The position numbers and the translations under genes were made by a program. A DNA stretch of 64,000 nucleotides from Arenicola marina (Eukaryota > Annelida > Polychaeta > Arenicolidae). The notes beneath the pieces were generated by a model that worked only from the letters and a program-made list of their open reading frames with translations, did no database searches and had not been told where the DNA came from. The DNA is taken from NCBI GenBank assembly GCA_964019135.1, contig OZ025265.1, positions 27,565,143 to 27,629,142 of the forward strand. The letters are read 5' to 3'. This document shows, piece after piece, positions 11,130 through 20,490 of the stretch (position 1 is its first letter; each line of letters opens with the position of its first letter).

Positions 11130-12310
11130 GATTAGCAATGTTCAATCAGGATCACCAAGGTCGAATCGGGATCTGAAGGTCAAATAGGGATGCGACGGGT
11201 CAATCTGCATTCTAGTTGTCAAATCTCTATCTGGCGGCTTCCATCAGGTTCTGAGGGAGTCAATATAAATCATATGAGTCCAATCTGGATCCGACAGATT
11301 AAATCTGGGTCTGACGGGTCTAGTGGGGATGCCAGATGCCTACTCGGGATCTGAGAGGGCAAATGTGGATGTCCAGGTCGAATGGGGAGCTGAAAAGGTC
11401 AATATGGATCTGAGAGGCAAAATAGGCGTCTGTGAATGATATCTGGATCTGAGGGATCAATATGGATCTGAGAGGTCAAGTCTGGATCTGATACGTCAAA
11501 TCTGGATCTGAAGGATCACTCTGGATCTGAATGGTCAATCAGGATCTGAGAGGTCAAATCTAGATCTGAGAGGTCAATTCTGGGTCTGAGAGGTCCAATC
11601 TGGATCTGAAGGATCAAATCTTGATCTGAGGGATCAAATCTGGATCTGAGGGTCAAATCTGGATCTGAGGGATCAAATCTGGATCTGAAGGGTCAAATCT
11701 TGATCTGAGGGTCAACTCTCAATCTGAGGGGTCAATCTGGATCTGAGGGATCAAATCTGGATCTGAGGGATCAAATCTGGATCTGAAGGGTCAAATCTTG
11801 ATCTGAGGGTCAACTCTCGATCTGAGGGGTCAATCTGGATCTGAGGGATCAAATCTGGATCTGAGGGACCAAATCTGGATCTGAAGGGTCAAATCTGGAT
11901 CTGAGGATCAAATCTGGATCTGAGGGGTCAATCTGGATCTGAGAGGTCAAATCTGGATCTGAGAGGTCAAATCTTGATCTGAGAGGTCAAATCTGGATCT
12001 GAGGGATCAAATCTGGATCTGAGGGATCAAATCTGGATCTAAGGGATCAAATCTGGATCTGAGGGTCAAATCTGGATCTGAGGGGTCAATCTGGATCTGA
12101 GAGGACAAATATGGATCTGAGAGGTCAAATCTGGATCTGAGGGATCAAATCTGGATTTGAAGGGTCAAATCTGGAACTGAGGGGTCAATCTGGATCTAAG
12201 GGGTCAATCTAGATCTGAGAGGTCAAATCTGGATCTGAGGGGTCAATCTGGATCTGAGAGGTCAAATCTGGATCTGAGAGGTCAAATCGGGATCTGAGGG
12301 GTCAATTAGT
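11130..12310. repeat. 20-bp minisatellite, array 2 (expanded)
   Basis: Same 20-bp unit as array 1 (TCTGGATCTGAGGGATCAAA and variants) but about 440 bp longer. It contains internally repeated multi-unit blocks around 11690-11900, for example the block beginning TCTTGATCTGAGGGTCAACT twice, the sign of recent local expansion. Confidence 0.9.
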
Positions 12311-12329
12311 GCCTTCACTTGACAATTTG

Positions 12330-13005
12330 GATCAAATAGAGGTTTCAGCGGGCAAAATAGAGTTTTAGTGAGTAAATTTGACCCAGTAGGCCATTACACA
12401 TACAATTTGGCCCAAATAGAGCTTTTGAGGTACAATCTGGGGTAAATAGTGCTTTTGCTGGGCCAAATATGACCTTCAGAGAGCAATTGAGCATAGATAT
12501 CGGCGTGGGACAGCAACTTATTCCAAATATAGCTTTCTGTTTACTAAATAGCGCTTTCTGTGTACAAAATCGAGCTTTTTGTTGACAACATGGAGCTTTT
12601 GGTTCGCAAAATAGAGCTTTCTGTTGGCAAAATAGAGCTTTTGGTTCGCAAACTAGAGCTTTCAGCATGCAATTTGAGCTAAATATCGCACATACCTGGC
12701 AATTTGGGCTAAATAGCAAGTATAACAGGACATTCTAGGTACACTGGGCATCTAAGGGGCAATTTAGGGTAAACAGCGCGTATAACGAGCAATTTGGGCT
12801 CAATTGCGCATGTAGCGGGTAATTGTAAGTTAAAAAGCGCATGTAACGCTCAATTTATGCTAAATAGCGAATATAACGGGCGATTTGAGCTGAACAGCGC
12901 ATATTGGGGGCAATTTTGGATAAACAGCGCGTATGCCGGACAATTCGGGCTAAACAGCGCGTATAACGGGAAATTTGAGCCAAATAGCGCATTCATCTGA
13001 TAACG
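12330..13005. repeat. Adjoining 21-bp and 30-bp minisatellites, copy 2
   Basis: Counterpart of 7540-8210 at an offset of 4792 bp with few substitutions and the same number of 21-bp units. The plus-strand ORF across the 30-bp repeats (12794-13000) is a repeat translation. Confidence 0.85.
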
Positions 13006-15313
13006 TGCGCACCGCAGGCTCTATTTTGAGCAGTGGGCAATGAGCAATTAATTAACCGATATTGACGGAATTACAGGTAAAGCCGTCGTTTGTGCCGGTG
13101 ACGTGAGGATCGCGTCATGTGACGCATCTTCCGCCCGCGAATTTAATGCCATATTAGAGTTTAAATGAACATGAAATTTTGTTCTCAAGAGCGATTGCTT
13201 GTTATGAATGGCCCTACGAATTTTACTTTTTGTCTAATAATACGTCATCGTGACGCGACATGACGTCATTTGACGTTTGCGAAAATGCTTAAGATGGCTT
13301 CTATTTCTTTAATATACCTACGTATCAACTCAGGCTATGACAGCTATTGCCAAAGTGGCTGAAAATAAAGCAAACCCAACATGTCGTAGGAGCACGTTAG
13401 CTATGACGTCATTTTTGACGCATACTTATCCCCTGCGCCAAACAAGTTACACACGGCACAAAATGTCCCTGAACACGACCTGCAACGTCAAGCAACCCGA
13501 AAGTCGCCATACCTTGTAATAGCTGAGTAATAGCCTACTTAAGATATGTGACGTCATGACGTCAGGGTGACGTTATGACGTGACGCACGACAACGTCCAA
13601 GCGGCAATATGCCAAGCTTTACTGCCACAACTTATTCGATTAAAGAGCTAGGCGATAGTAAGATTAGTCCTTCAGCTATGGCTTGGCGAAATGGTCAAAA
13701 ATTGCATTAGCTTATCATTGCGGAAACACGGAGACCGACGACAAGAACAAAGAACACTGTAAGCCAAGTGATATAGCAACTAATTTGTTTCTTTTACTAT
13801 TTTTCTGACCATCAATGTTCCCTACCATCTGACGCAAACATCACAGATCTAGCTTGTTTTTCTGATTTTTGACGATTTTTTCAAGATGGACACAATCTCC
13901 ATTCACTCATCATTGGCGACCCCGCAAAGGTGTCGTCCCACTTTGGAGCGCTCTAGCACCATAACTAAACAACCTCCGCCTAACTAAAGCACTGAGTGAT
14001 CTGAAGATGCATATTGGCAATTAGTTAGCGAAAAGATTGCAATTTTAGCATTTGTATCTGTTTTTTGACGATTTTTCTTTAAATGGCCACAATCTGTATG
14101 TTTATCATTAGGCCAGTGGCTTCGTTGCCATGGAAACAAAAAGTAGTACAGAGATCGCCGTGTTTTTCTTATATCTTGCTTTAAAGTGATATTACCTCAC
14201 TGTGTGGCGAAGGAGACTGAAATAGCTTGAGCGGAAGTAGGTCATATTCGATCAAGTTCATTTTTCTCCATAGGATCCCATGTTAAACGATTTCGACTAT
14301 ATACCGAAAAGTAATGTGGCTATGGAACCATATTGACAGATTATGATTCAGCTTAGTATTATCCATCCACAGCTGCAAGCATTGAGTGATGGCTTGAATA
14401 GAACACCCGTGGGAGCCTCTGCTGACACCAAAAAGCCGTATCTTTCACCATAGGCCAAATTTCGAAAAAATCCTGTGACGTCACTTTTTTCTCCAATTGC
14501 ATATGATAAGCACTGTTGCTACTAGGTATCATGTTTAACTAAGACAAAAATCCCGGTGTTGTTTGCTGGAGGCACTTGCGACATACGCGACAAAACATTT
14601 TTTCCCAGCCTAAAGATACAGCCCTTTTAACATGGGAAGTCCCATAGAGAAATCTCCCCGGCCCTGGAACCGGAAGTAAGATAGGAACGTATTCTTTTCA
14701 GTTTGTAGCTATACGAGGAACTACTTTTCCTACAATATAATGCTACTCTCGCATTTTTGTGATTTTTTTCTGATTTTTTCTGATTTTTTGTAAGTACCAA
14801 AAGTGACGTCATCGTGACGTCACGTGACGTATCAGAAAACTCTAAGATTCAACACAAGTCATTACAATTCATATTTCTATGACATATTAGAACCGCATAG
14901 CGATAGCTTGATGTTAAATGTGTCAAAAAGCGTGAAAACTGACAGAGGTCATTTTGTGCATTTTGCGCAAAACCTATTACCTCATTTTGCTCGAAAATGA
15001 GTATTACGCATCAAAAAGTGAACAATAGCCGAAAACTGCACCTGAAACAGGGGCACATTCTGAAACTAATCCGAGATCTCTAGCTTAAATATTAACGGAG
15101 ATATAAGCGTTTTTAGTTATTTTTTCAAAAAATCGCTGTGACCTTGACCTTTGACCTTTCGACCTGCATGACGAGAATGTTGTAGCCCTATAGCCTAGCT
15201 ATTAGGTACTAAAGACTGCGAACTAATACATACCGCCGTTAGGCCACAAGGAGACTTCCCGTTTTTGAGTGAGACAGACATACAAACAAACATACAAACA
15301 CGACCGACCGACA

Positions 15314-15399
15314 TATGACGAAAATTGAAAATTTTCGTCATAACAAACATACAAACACGACCGACCGACATATGACGAAAATTGAAAATTTTCGTCATA
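15314..15399. repeat. Two tandem perfect 13-bp hairpins, 57-bp period
   Basis: Arms TATGACGAAAATT and AATTTTCGTCATA flank GAA at 15314-15342, and the whole 57-bp unit is repeated so that the hairpin recurs at 15371-15399. They sit at the outer end of unit 2, just after the TG/CA-rich tail, where a related repeat at 47159 also ends in a perfect hairpin. Confidence 0.85.
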
Positions 15400-15481
15400 A
15401 CAAATGTGTCACAATACAGGGAGTTAATGGCTAAAACATGGAATTGTATTGTAGATAAGTAGGTACACTTATTCTCTCTAT

Positions 15482-15665
15482 GCAAGGAATAGAGAGAAAA
15501 GAGGTGCGCGGGTGAAGCGCAAGGAATAGAGAGAAAAGAGGTGCGCGGGTGAAGCGCTAAGAGGAGAGTAAGAGGTGCGCGGGTGAAGCGCTAAGAGGAG
15601 AGTAAGAGGTGCGCGGGTGAAGCGCTAAGAGGAGAGTAAGAGGTGTGCGGGTGAACGGTGAGAGA
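15482..15665. repeat. Minisatellite GGTGCGCGGGTGAAGCGC (34-38 bp units)
   Basis: Units of the form GCAAGGAATAGAGAGAAAAG + AGGTGCGCGGGTGAAGC, then a shorter form starting GCTAAGAGGAGAGTAAG. Copies 2 and 3 of block A (about 29055-29160 and 59960-60070) have fewer units, and the 9.6-kb insertion is placed in this array in copy 1. Confidence 0.85.
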
Positions 15666-15733
15666 GAGTGAGAGGTGCGCTGGTGCTGCGCTGCCCCACC
15701 TCCCCCCCCCCCTCCCCCGCCACTCCAACTAAC

Positions 15734-15871
15734 TTTCTGGCTGTGATGCAGGCCCGTTCAGATTTTAACAGTACCGATTTCACCAGTACAGATTTCACCA
15801 GTGCAGATTTCACCAGTACAGATTTCACCAGTACAGATTTCACCAGTACAGATTTCATTGTGAGTGAAGAT
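15734..15871 (-). pseudogene. Putative acyl-CoA ligase exon with internal KSVLV repeat, copy 1
   Basis: On the minus strand this lies between an acceptor (AAAATAACAG above 15871) and a weak donor (GTTAGT at 15728-15733). The only open frame reads SLTMKSVLV, five further 15-bp units encoding KSVLV or KSALV, then LLKSERACITARK. The end resembles the ligase segment that follows the NPAYTxxEL motif (a xxQLKxSxAxxIxT pattern). The run of 15-bp units looks like a minisatellite grown inside the exon. Joining it to the exon at 16464-16671 with the visible splice sites does not keep the frame, so either the boundaries are different or the exon is dead. Copies 2 and 3 have fewer units and share a 1-bp loss. 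Confidence 0.45.
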
Positions 15872-16324
15872 CTGTTATTTTATGTGAATTCATGACAATT
15901 TATCCTCAGCAACAGCAATATAGTGACGTCGCTAGGCCTACTATGGTTTTATTTCTCGGAGGAAGTCATGAAAAATTATTATAACCCATCCAAAGACATG
16001 CTGACATAATGCACACAGAGTAGATGCAGGCATGGGGGTGTGCCAAAAGAGGCCGGAGTAAATATTTAGTTCAAAATATTCACCTGAGATGAAAGATGTT
16101 GGCGACTGCATTAGTGTGAATCAACATAACTCCTTTGGCTTTCCCGGTTGTTCCCAAAGAATGCGGTAACACAGCTAGGTCCTCTCTGGGGTCAATGGGT
16201 GAGGGGCTGACCTCTGTGACGTCATCCCCATTACTGCGCAAGACGCTGTGTGAGAACATTTTACATAAAAAGCTCCATTTTTCCTACAAAAAACCTACTT
16301 TAACAGCTTAGCTCGTCCCTGAAA

Positions 16325-16365
16325 GGGGGGGGGGGCGCCCACCCTCGGCGCGCCCCCCCCCCGCC
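16325..16365. repeat. G-run/C-run hairpin
   Basis: A G run ending GGCGCCC faces GGCGCGCCCCCC about 15 bases on, a strong GC inverted repeat. Run lengths differ in all three block A copies (about 29743-29780 and 60670-60712), as expected for homopolymer slippage or sequencing uncertainty. Confidence 0.7.
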
Positions 16366-16463
16366 CCCTGGATCCCCCACTGAATCGGGATACGAAATTC
16401 GTGACTCATTAACGATCAGCTCATCCATTCTCTATTCCTCAGTCTCTCCACGCTATAGTTTAC

Positions 16464-16671
16464 CGACGGTGTAAGCCGAGTTGCATGTCGACATGATGCC
16501 TCCCAGATGTATGACGGCCAACAGAGCCACAGGAAACTCGAGACAGTTGTGTGTACAGATGAAGACGAAGTCGCCCTTCCGTAGCCGCCTCTGGCGGACA
16601 TTGTGTGCAACCTGCATGACGTCACGGTGAAGGTCACGGAAGGTCATCCGTCGTCCTGTTAGGCCATCGAT
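16464..16671 (-). pseudogene. Acyl-CoA ligase (4CL/luciferase-type) N-terminal exon, copy 1
   Basis: After a clean minus-strand acceptor (TTTTTGTTGAACACAG above 16671) the exon reads IDGLTGRRMTFRDLHRDV, RLRKGDFVFICTHN, FPVALLAVIHLGG and STCNSAYTVG. It then reaches a possible donor GTAAAC (16458-16463). This is the canonical N-terminal segment of AMP-forming ligases: the (D)GLTGRxxTYxEL start, the GLRKGDVV strand and the GGIxSxxNPAYT turn. It is open throughout, but its partner exons are incomplete or frameshifted and the SSGTTGxPKG exon is missing, so a working enzyme from this block is unlikely. Family identity is strong; exact substrate unknown. Confidence 0.75.
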
Positions 16672-16830
16672 CTGTGTTCAACAAAAACATTGTCTCTCGG
16701 AATCAGTTTTTGGCAAGCGAGCCATATAAATATGGAAGTTATCAGAGACGTTTGCGGTAAAGGGCTAATACAACCTTATGAGATTATTAGCAACATGAAT
16801 CCAGCGGCTGCAGTGGGGACCCATGTAAAA

Positions 16831-17013
16831 ATATTCTATAGAATTCTATTGAATTCTATAGAATTCTGTAGACTACTATAGTAATTGCTATGGAATGTCA
16901 TAGGTACTATAGAATTCTATGAAGGTACTATAGTATTTTAAATTACCATGGTAAATTCTATAGATTACTATAGTAATTACTATAGAATTCTATAGGTACT
17001 ATAGGTTTATTAC
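16831..17013. repeat. AT-rich quasi-palindromic block of GAATTCTATAG/TACTATAGTA motifs
   Basis: Dense repeats of ATAGAATTCTAT and TACTATAGTA, both self-complementary, allow many alternative hairpins. It recurs at 30246-30424. In block A copy 3 it is cut short (61181-61202) at the left edge of a 1.8-kb deletion. Confidence 0.8.
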
Positions 17014-17289
17014 CACCTTTGCGGTGCCGTAAAATTTTTATATGCGTGTTATTTAGGTCTAAATATAAAACGTACTATTATTCTCACCCAAGTGACTCGA
17101 TGAGCTTCATATACTTCCCCCCCCCCCCCCGTATCCTATAAAAGTAAAACTACCTCGAGATTCACTCGATCGCACGGCGCATGCGCCAGGTTTCAAAAAT
17201 ACTGCGGAAAGACGAACGGATGTCTACGGTCTACGTACATATAAGTTATAGATTGACGAAAATCTGCTTATGTATACACATGAAAAGTC

Positions 17290-17635
17290 TTTATTTATAA
17301 ATACTTCACAGTACAGCACCTGGGAAAACCCAGGTGTGATCGTGACATAATAGTATAAGGCCAAAAGAAGACTGTAAGTTGTGGCTTCTTGACAAGACTT
17401 GTTCAGTTTTGCTGGGCCGGCGCTGTGGCTGGGTGCACCCAGTCGGTCTGGAGTAAAACGAGGACTGACCGCCGAAGAATGCAGAAGTACGAGGAAGTAC
17501 TTTTAGGGCTGATGTCCGGCAGATTTGGTGGCAGGTACCCATATATAATTGATATGAGCTGAAAGACTTACTTGTTTGCATGCCGTACACGAAAATCCAA
17601 CTTATTTGGTATCCATTTGACCGAGATATATCCAC
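17290..17635 (-). other. Unrecognised minus-strand ORF with nearby AATAAA
   Basis: A 109-codon minus-strand ORF ends at 17306, and AATAAA follows on the same strand at 17290-17295. The ORF is kept open in copy 2 (30725-31054) with one replacement, but the copies are too alike for that to mean selection. I do not recognise the protein. A GTAAGT inside it (about 17566-17571) could be a splice donor instead. Confidence 0.2.
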
Positions 17636-18097
17636 TTCTGTCGAGGGCTGTTATTCAAATGACCAATATCGCCGTTTGGGGCCGGTGGAAGTCTCCTCGG
17701 CGAACCGAAATCTCGCGCCCGTGGCTGCCAGCCGGGGTGCGAGGTGTCGGCGTGGGGTGTGACGGGAGGGGAGGGGAGGGGAGGGGGGGGGGGGGTGGAG
17801 AATTGCTGGCCGCGCCGACATGGTTGGCTGGTTGGTGAAGCCTGGGCAAGAGTTGGCATGGGTACTGGTGGTGGGGGGTGGGTGGATTAAGTGCGGGCGG
17901 GTCGGGGGTATGGGGGTGGATCGACGCACAGTGAATAACACATTGGCTAATTGCTCTCTAGACCGGTTGAGCGAAGTGTCAGGTTTCACATCAAAAGTCA
18001 TCAAAAGCTCTCACAAGTAACCTATTAATATCACTCGTTCCTCAAATTGCTAGTTTCTACTGGTGTTCAGAGACGTGTCGGTCTGTTTAATGTCTGT

Positions 18098-18130
18098 TAT
18101 AAAACTGAGTCATCGACCCCCGCCTTCTTA
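18098..18130 (+). promoter_or_regulatory. Candidate core promoter (TATA box and initiator)
   Basis: TATAAAA at 18098-18104 lies 32 bases before the A of an initiator-like TTACAGTC (A at 18130), the normal spacing for a metazoan TATA promoter. A second TATAAAAG is at 18757-18764. Both precede the SGNH-hydrolase pseudogene on the same strand and recur in copy 2 (31517 and 32172). The first is deleted from copy 3. No transcript evidence. Confidence 0.35.
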
Positions 18131-18892
18131 CAGTCACGCAATCAACAACGAAACCGAGCGAGTGAACAATAATAATGTTGCGAGCGATGTTGTTGTGAGT
18201 TCTTTTGTTAACTGATCAAGTCGTGTCGAGCGACTGGCCGGCGTAGGCCTGAATTAGTTCACCAGACTTGTAGGTACGGACATCTATTTTAGCGTCTACT
18301 GGGACTACTATTTTTTGACGGCCCTGAATTACTAGTGGAAACGGAAATTATTAGCGCTAGTTCAGGTATATTTTCAGGTATATTTGGTGGACGATTTTCA
18401 TCGATGTTAGGTTGTGGTGAAGCTGTGGACCGGGAATTGGATCGGGTGCAATTATGATGCGTTATTTTGTTTACAGTGTTTCAAGTTCTGATAACTGTTA
18501 AACTGGCTTCAGAGCGAGTCAAGTGCGGTACATATGAAGTGGGTGTTATGTTGCTTGATGTCTCCTTGAAGACTTCTTTACGTCTTCACGTGTGAATTGG
18601 TTGACTGTCATAGTTTTGCTGCAATTATAATGCATATTTGTGTTGCAGTAACTGTTAAACTGGCTTCATAGCTGACCGACATTGATGTTCCCTAGTGATG
18701 TTCATATATTGCAATCATCGTTGTGTTTGAACTTGTTTTCAGCAGGTAACAGATCTTATAAAAGGGTGCATAGACCTCAGATGGGTCGGATATATCCTTG
18801 ACGTTGATGGTTGCATTACGTGTCGCTCTAGACGTCTACGATATTATTTTTGGCTGACTTTACGTCTGCTGCGCTTACTTGCTACCCGTTTG

Positions 18893-19012
18893 CTTAGCTT
18901 TGCTGATCTCATCACATTCTCATCACTTCTTCGCTCGTCACATTCTCATCACTTTTTCTCTCGTCATATTCTCATCACTTCTTCTCTCGTCATATTCTCA
19001 TTCTCATTGGGT
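18893..19012 (+). repeat. TCTCATCACTTCTTC tandem repeat
   Basis: About four units of roughly 26 bp (TCATCACTTCTTCTCTCGTC + ATATTC) lie just before the SGNH ORF start. Unit sequence alternates between TCGCTCG and TCTCTCG in the three copies. Confidence 0.8.
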
Positions 19013-19027
19013 CATTGCCATATTGCC

Positions 19028-19707
19028 ATGGCACCTCTATCAGCGATCGTGATCGGCGACTCCATTGTGAATTACGTCGGTGACTATTTCCCCTCTCGTG
19101 TTCTTACGAGATCTTTTTCGGGGATCACGATCGAGGATCTTTGCCAACATTTGTTGGTTAACGATTCTCCGGATGTTTGGGTCGGTACGCCACCCTGGTG
19201 GCCATTCTCGGAGAGCTGCACCCGACTTCTCGGGTGATCATATCTGCGGTGTTGCCACGGGGGTTGAACCACTTTCCTGGTGCGTTCAATTCCCCCCACT
19301 TTCTGGAGCGATTTCATCGCTTGGCTCGTGAGTTGAACTTTGGCCTCAGGCGTCTCAGTGATACACACGAGTCTGTCTCCTTCATGGAGCATCCCGAGTT
19401 TTGGTATGGCGGTCGCCATCTCCTTTCTCGGGATGGGTTGCATTTGTCACCCACCGGTGTGTCGTGCCTCGCTGAGAGGATTATGACGACCATCGACTCA
19501 TCATATCATCGTCCATCCTTCGGTCATTCTAGTGCACCTCCTGTTCTCTCCTCAGAGGTGGACTGGCCGGTCTTACCTGCACCCGCACCCCGTGTCTCTG
19601 TACCTGCACCCCGTCTCTCTACTCTCCCTCCTTCATCACCTCCTTCCCCACTTGCACCCCGTGTCTCTATTCTCCCTCCTTCATCACGGGACTGGTCAAG
19701 TTCGTGA
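19028..19707 (+). pseudogene. SGNH/GDSL hydrolase-like ORF, copy 1, frameshifted
   Basis: ATG at 19028 sits in a strong start context (GCCATGG). The first frame reads APLSAIVIGDSIV (block I with the catalytic-type Ser of GDS), then RSFSGITIEDLC and NDSPDV, and runs to a stop at 19237. The rest of the domain continues in another frame from about 19177: GRYATLVAILGELHP, VIISAVLPRG, FLERFHRLARELNFGL, and block V DGLHLSPTG, which supplies the Asp and His. A Pro-rich tail (PAPAPRVSVPAPRLS) ends at 19707. The expected GTND block III lies exactly where the frame breaks and is missing, so a small deletion is the likely cause. Such esterase-like domains occur in host genes and in some LINE and DIRS/Ngaro elements; which applies here is unclear. 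Confidence 0.6.
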
Positions 19708-20022
19708 ATGGGCAATATAACTCAAAGGTCAAGGTCACGATGACGTCATACGTCCAAAACACATTTTCCGCTCTAGCTCTCTTAATATTGCAGCTAGAGA
19801 GCCGCAATTAGTGTCAAAATACTCAGCTCCTCCAAATCTTTCGCGTTCCTAACATCAGATTTGACGTAGGATAAAAAGTTTTCGCGCCACAGCCTCTTGA
19901 AAATTGAAAATTTTGGATTTTTTCTTTTTTTTTATAAAGTTTAAGATATCGACTCCGCCTTCTGCACAGACAATGCCACGGCCCACCGTCAGGCTAAGTT
20001 TGGGCACAAAGATGGGCAATGT

Positions 20023-20041
20023 AGGTCAAAGGTCAAGGTCA
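20023..20041 (+). promoter_or_regulatory. Composite nuclear-receptor-like motif
   Basis: Exact AGGTCAAAGGTCAAGGTCA within the non-coding stretch 19708-20490. Partial versions (AAAGGTCAAGGTCA or CCAAGGTCAAGGTCACG) lie near 19724 and 20378. Otherwise this stretch holds no gene. Confidence 0.4.
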
Positions 20042-20490
20042 CAGGAATTTTTCAAACTTCTCTTAACCATTGAAAGATAGGACCAAAAAACGGAAAAATC
20101 GCTATAACGTTCGCAGTTTCCATTTAATCCCGCTGCAAGTTATTTCACGCATTGAGCCCATTAGTACCTTCTATATGGTCTTTCATTTATGCAAATCGCC
20201 CAAATAGTTTTCCCGCTAAAAATTCCCAAGGTTTAACATTGGACCCTACAGGAGCATTTTGGCGGGAAAATGGCCTCCCAATTTCTCCATGAAGGGGACA
20301 TGTCAGACAAACGACACCTTGCGTGAGACATGACATTAGTATTTGGGCCAAAGCACTATATTGATCAAGGTCACGCTTCCAAGGTCAAGGTCACGAATCA
20401 TGTTTTTCTTCGTAGCTCCGTTAATACTGTGTAAGAAATGTGGTCTCAGATTTCACTTCACATTTATAGCTTTCGAGCTATTGGATGGTT

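Larger units (their letters stand above)
10541..15290. repeat. Large tandem unit 2 of the insertion
   Basis: Head-to-tail copy of 6065-10540 with scattered substitutions, a longer 20-bp minisatellite (11130-12310) and no equivalent of the 115-bp segment at 6350-6465. It contains its own double CRE octamer (13549-13564) and the reverse composite receptor-like motif (15139-15157). No gene recognised. Confidence 0.85.
5867..15481. mobile_element. 9.6-kb repeat-rich insertion within an intron of the ligase block
   Basis: Copies 2 and 3 of block A run uninterrupted through the GCAAGGAATAGAGAG minisatellite, whereas copy 1 is split here. GCAAG occurs on both sides (5862-5866 and 15482-15486), compatible with a 5-bp target duplication, although the site is itself a tandem repeat. 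The insert carries no recognisable protein. It consists of two head-to-tail units (about 6065-10540 and 10541-15290), each with a 20-bp, a 21-bp and a 30-bp minisatellite followed by about 2 kb of repeat rich in TGACGTCA motifs. No terminal inverted repeat was seen at the outer ends. Confidence 0.6.
15482..20490. repeat. Block A, copy 1, right part
   Basis: Matches 29050-33902 (offset about 13,415-13,419) and, less one deletion, 59970-62990. The homology stops at TTGGATGGTTA (20481-20491), where the 77-bp satellite begins at once; copy 2 instead continues with AATTTGACCCG. Confidence 0.9.
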
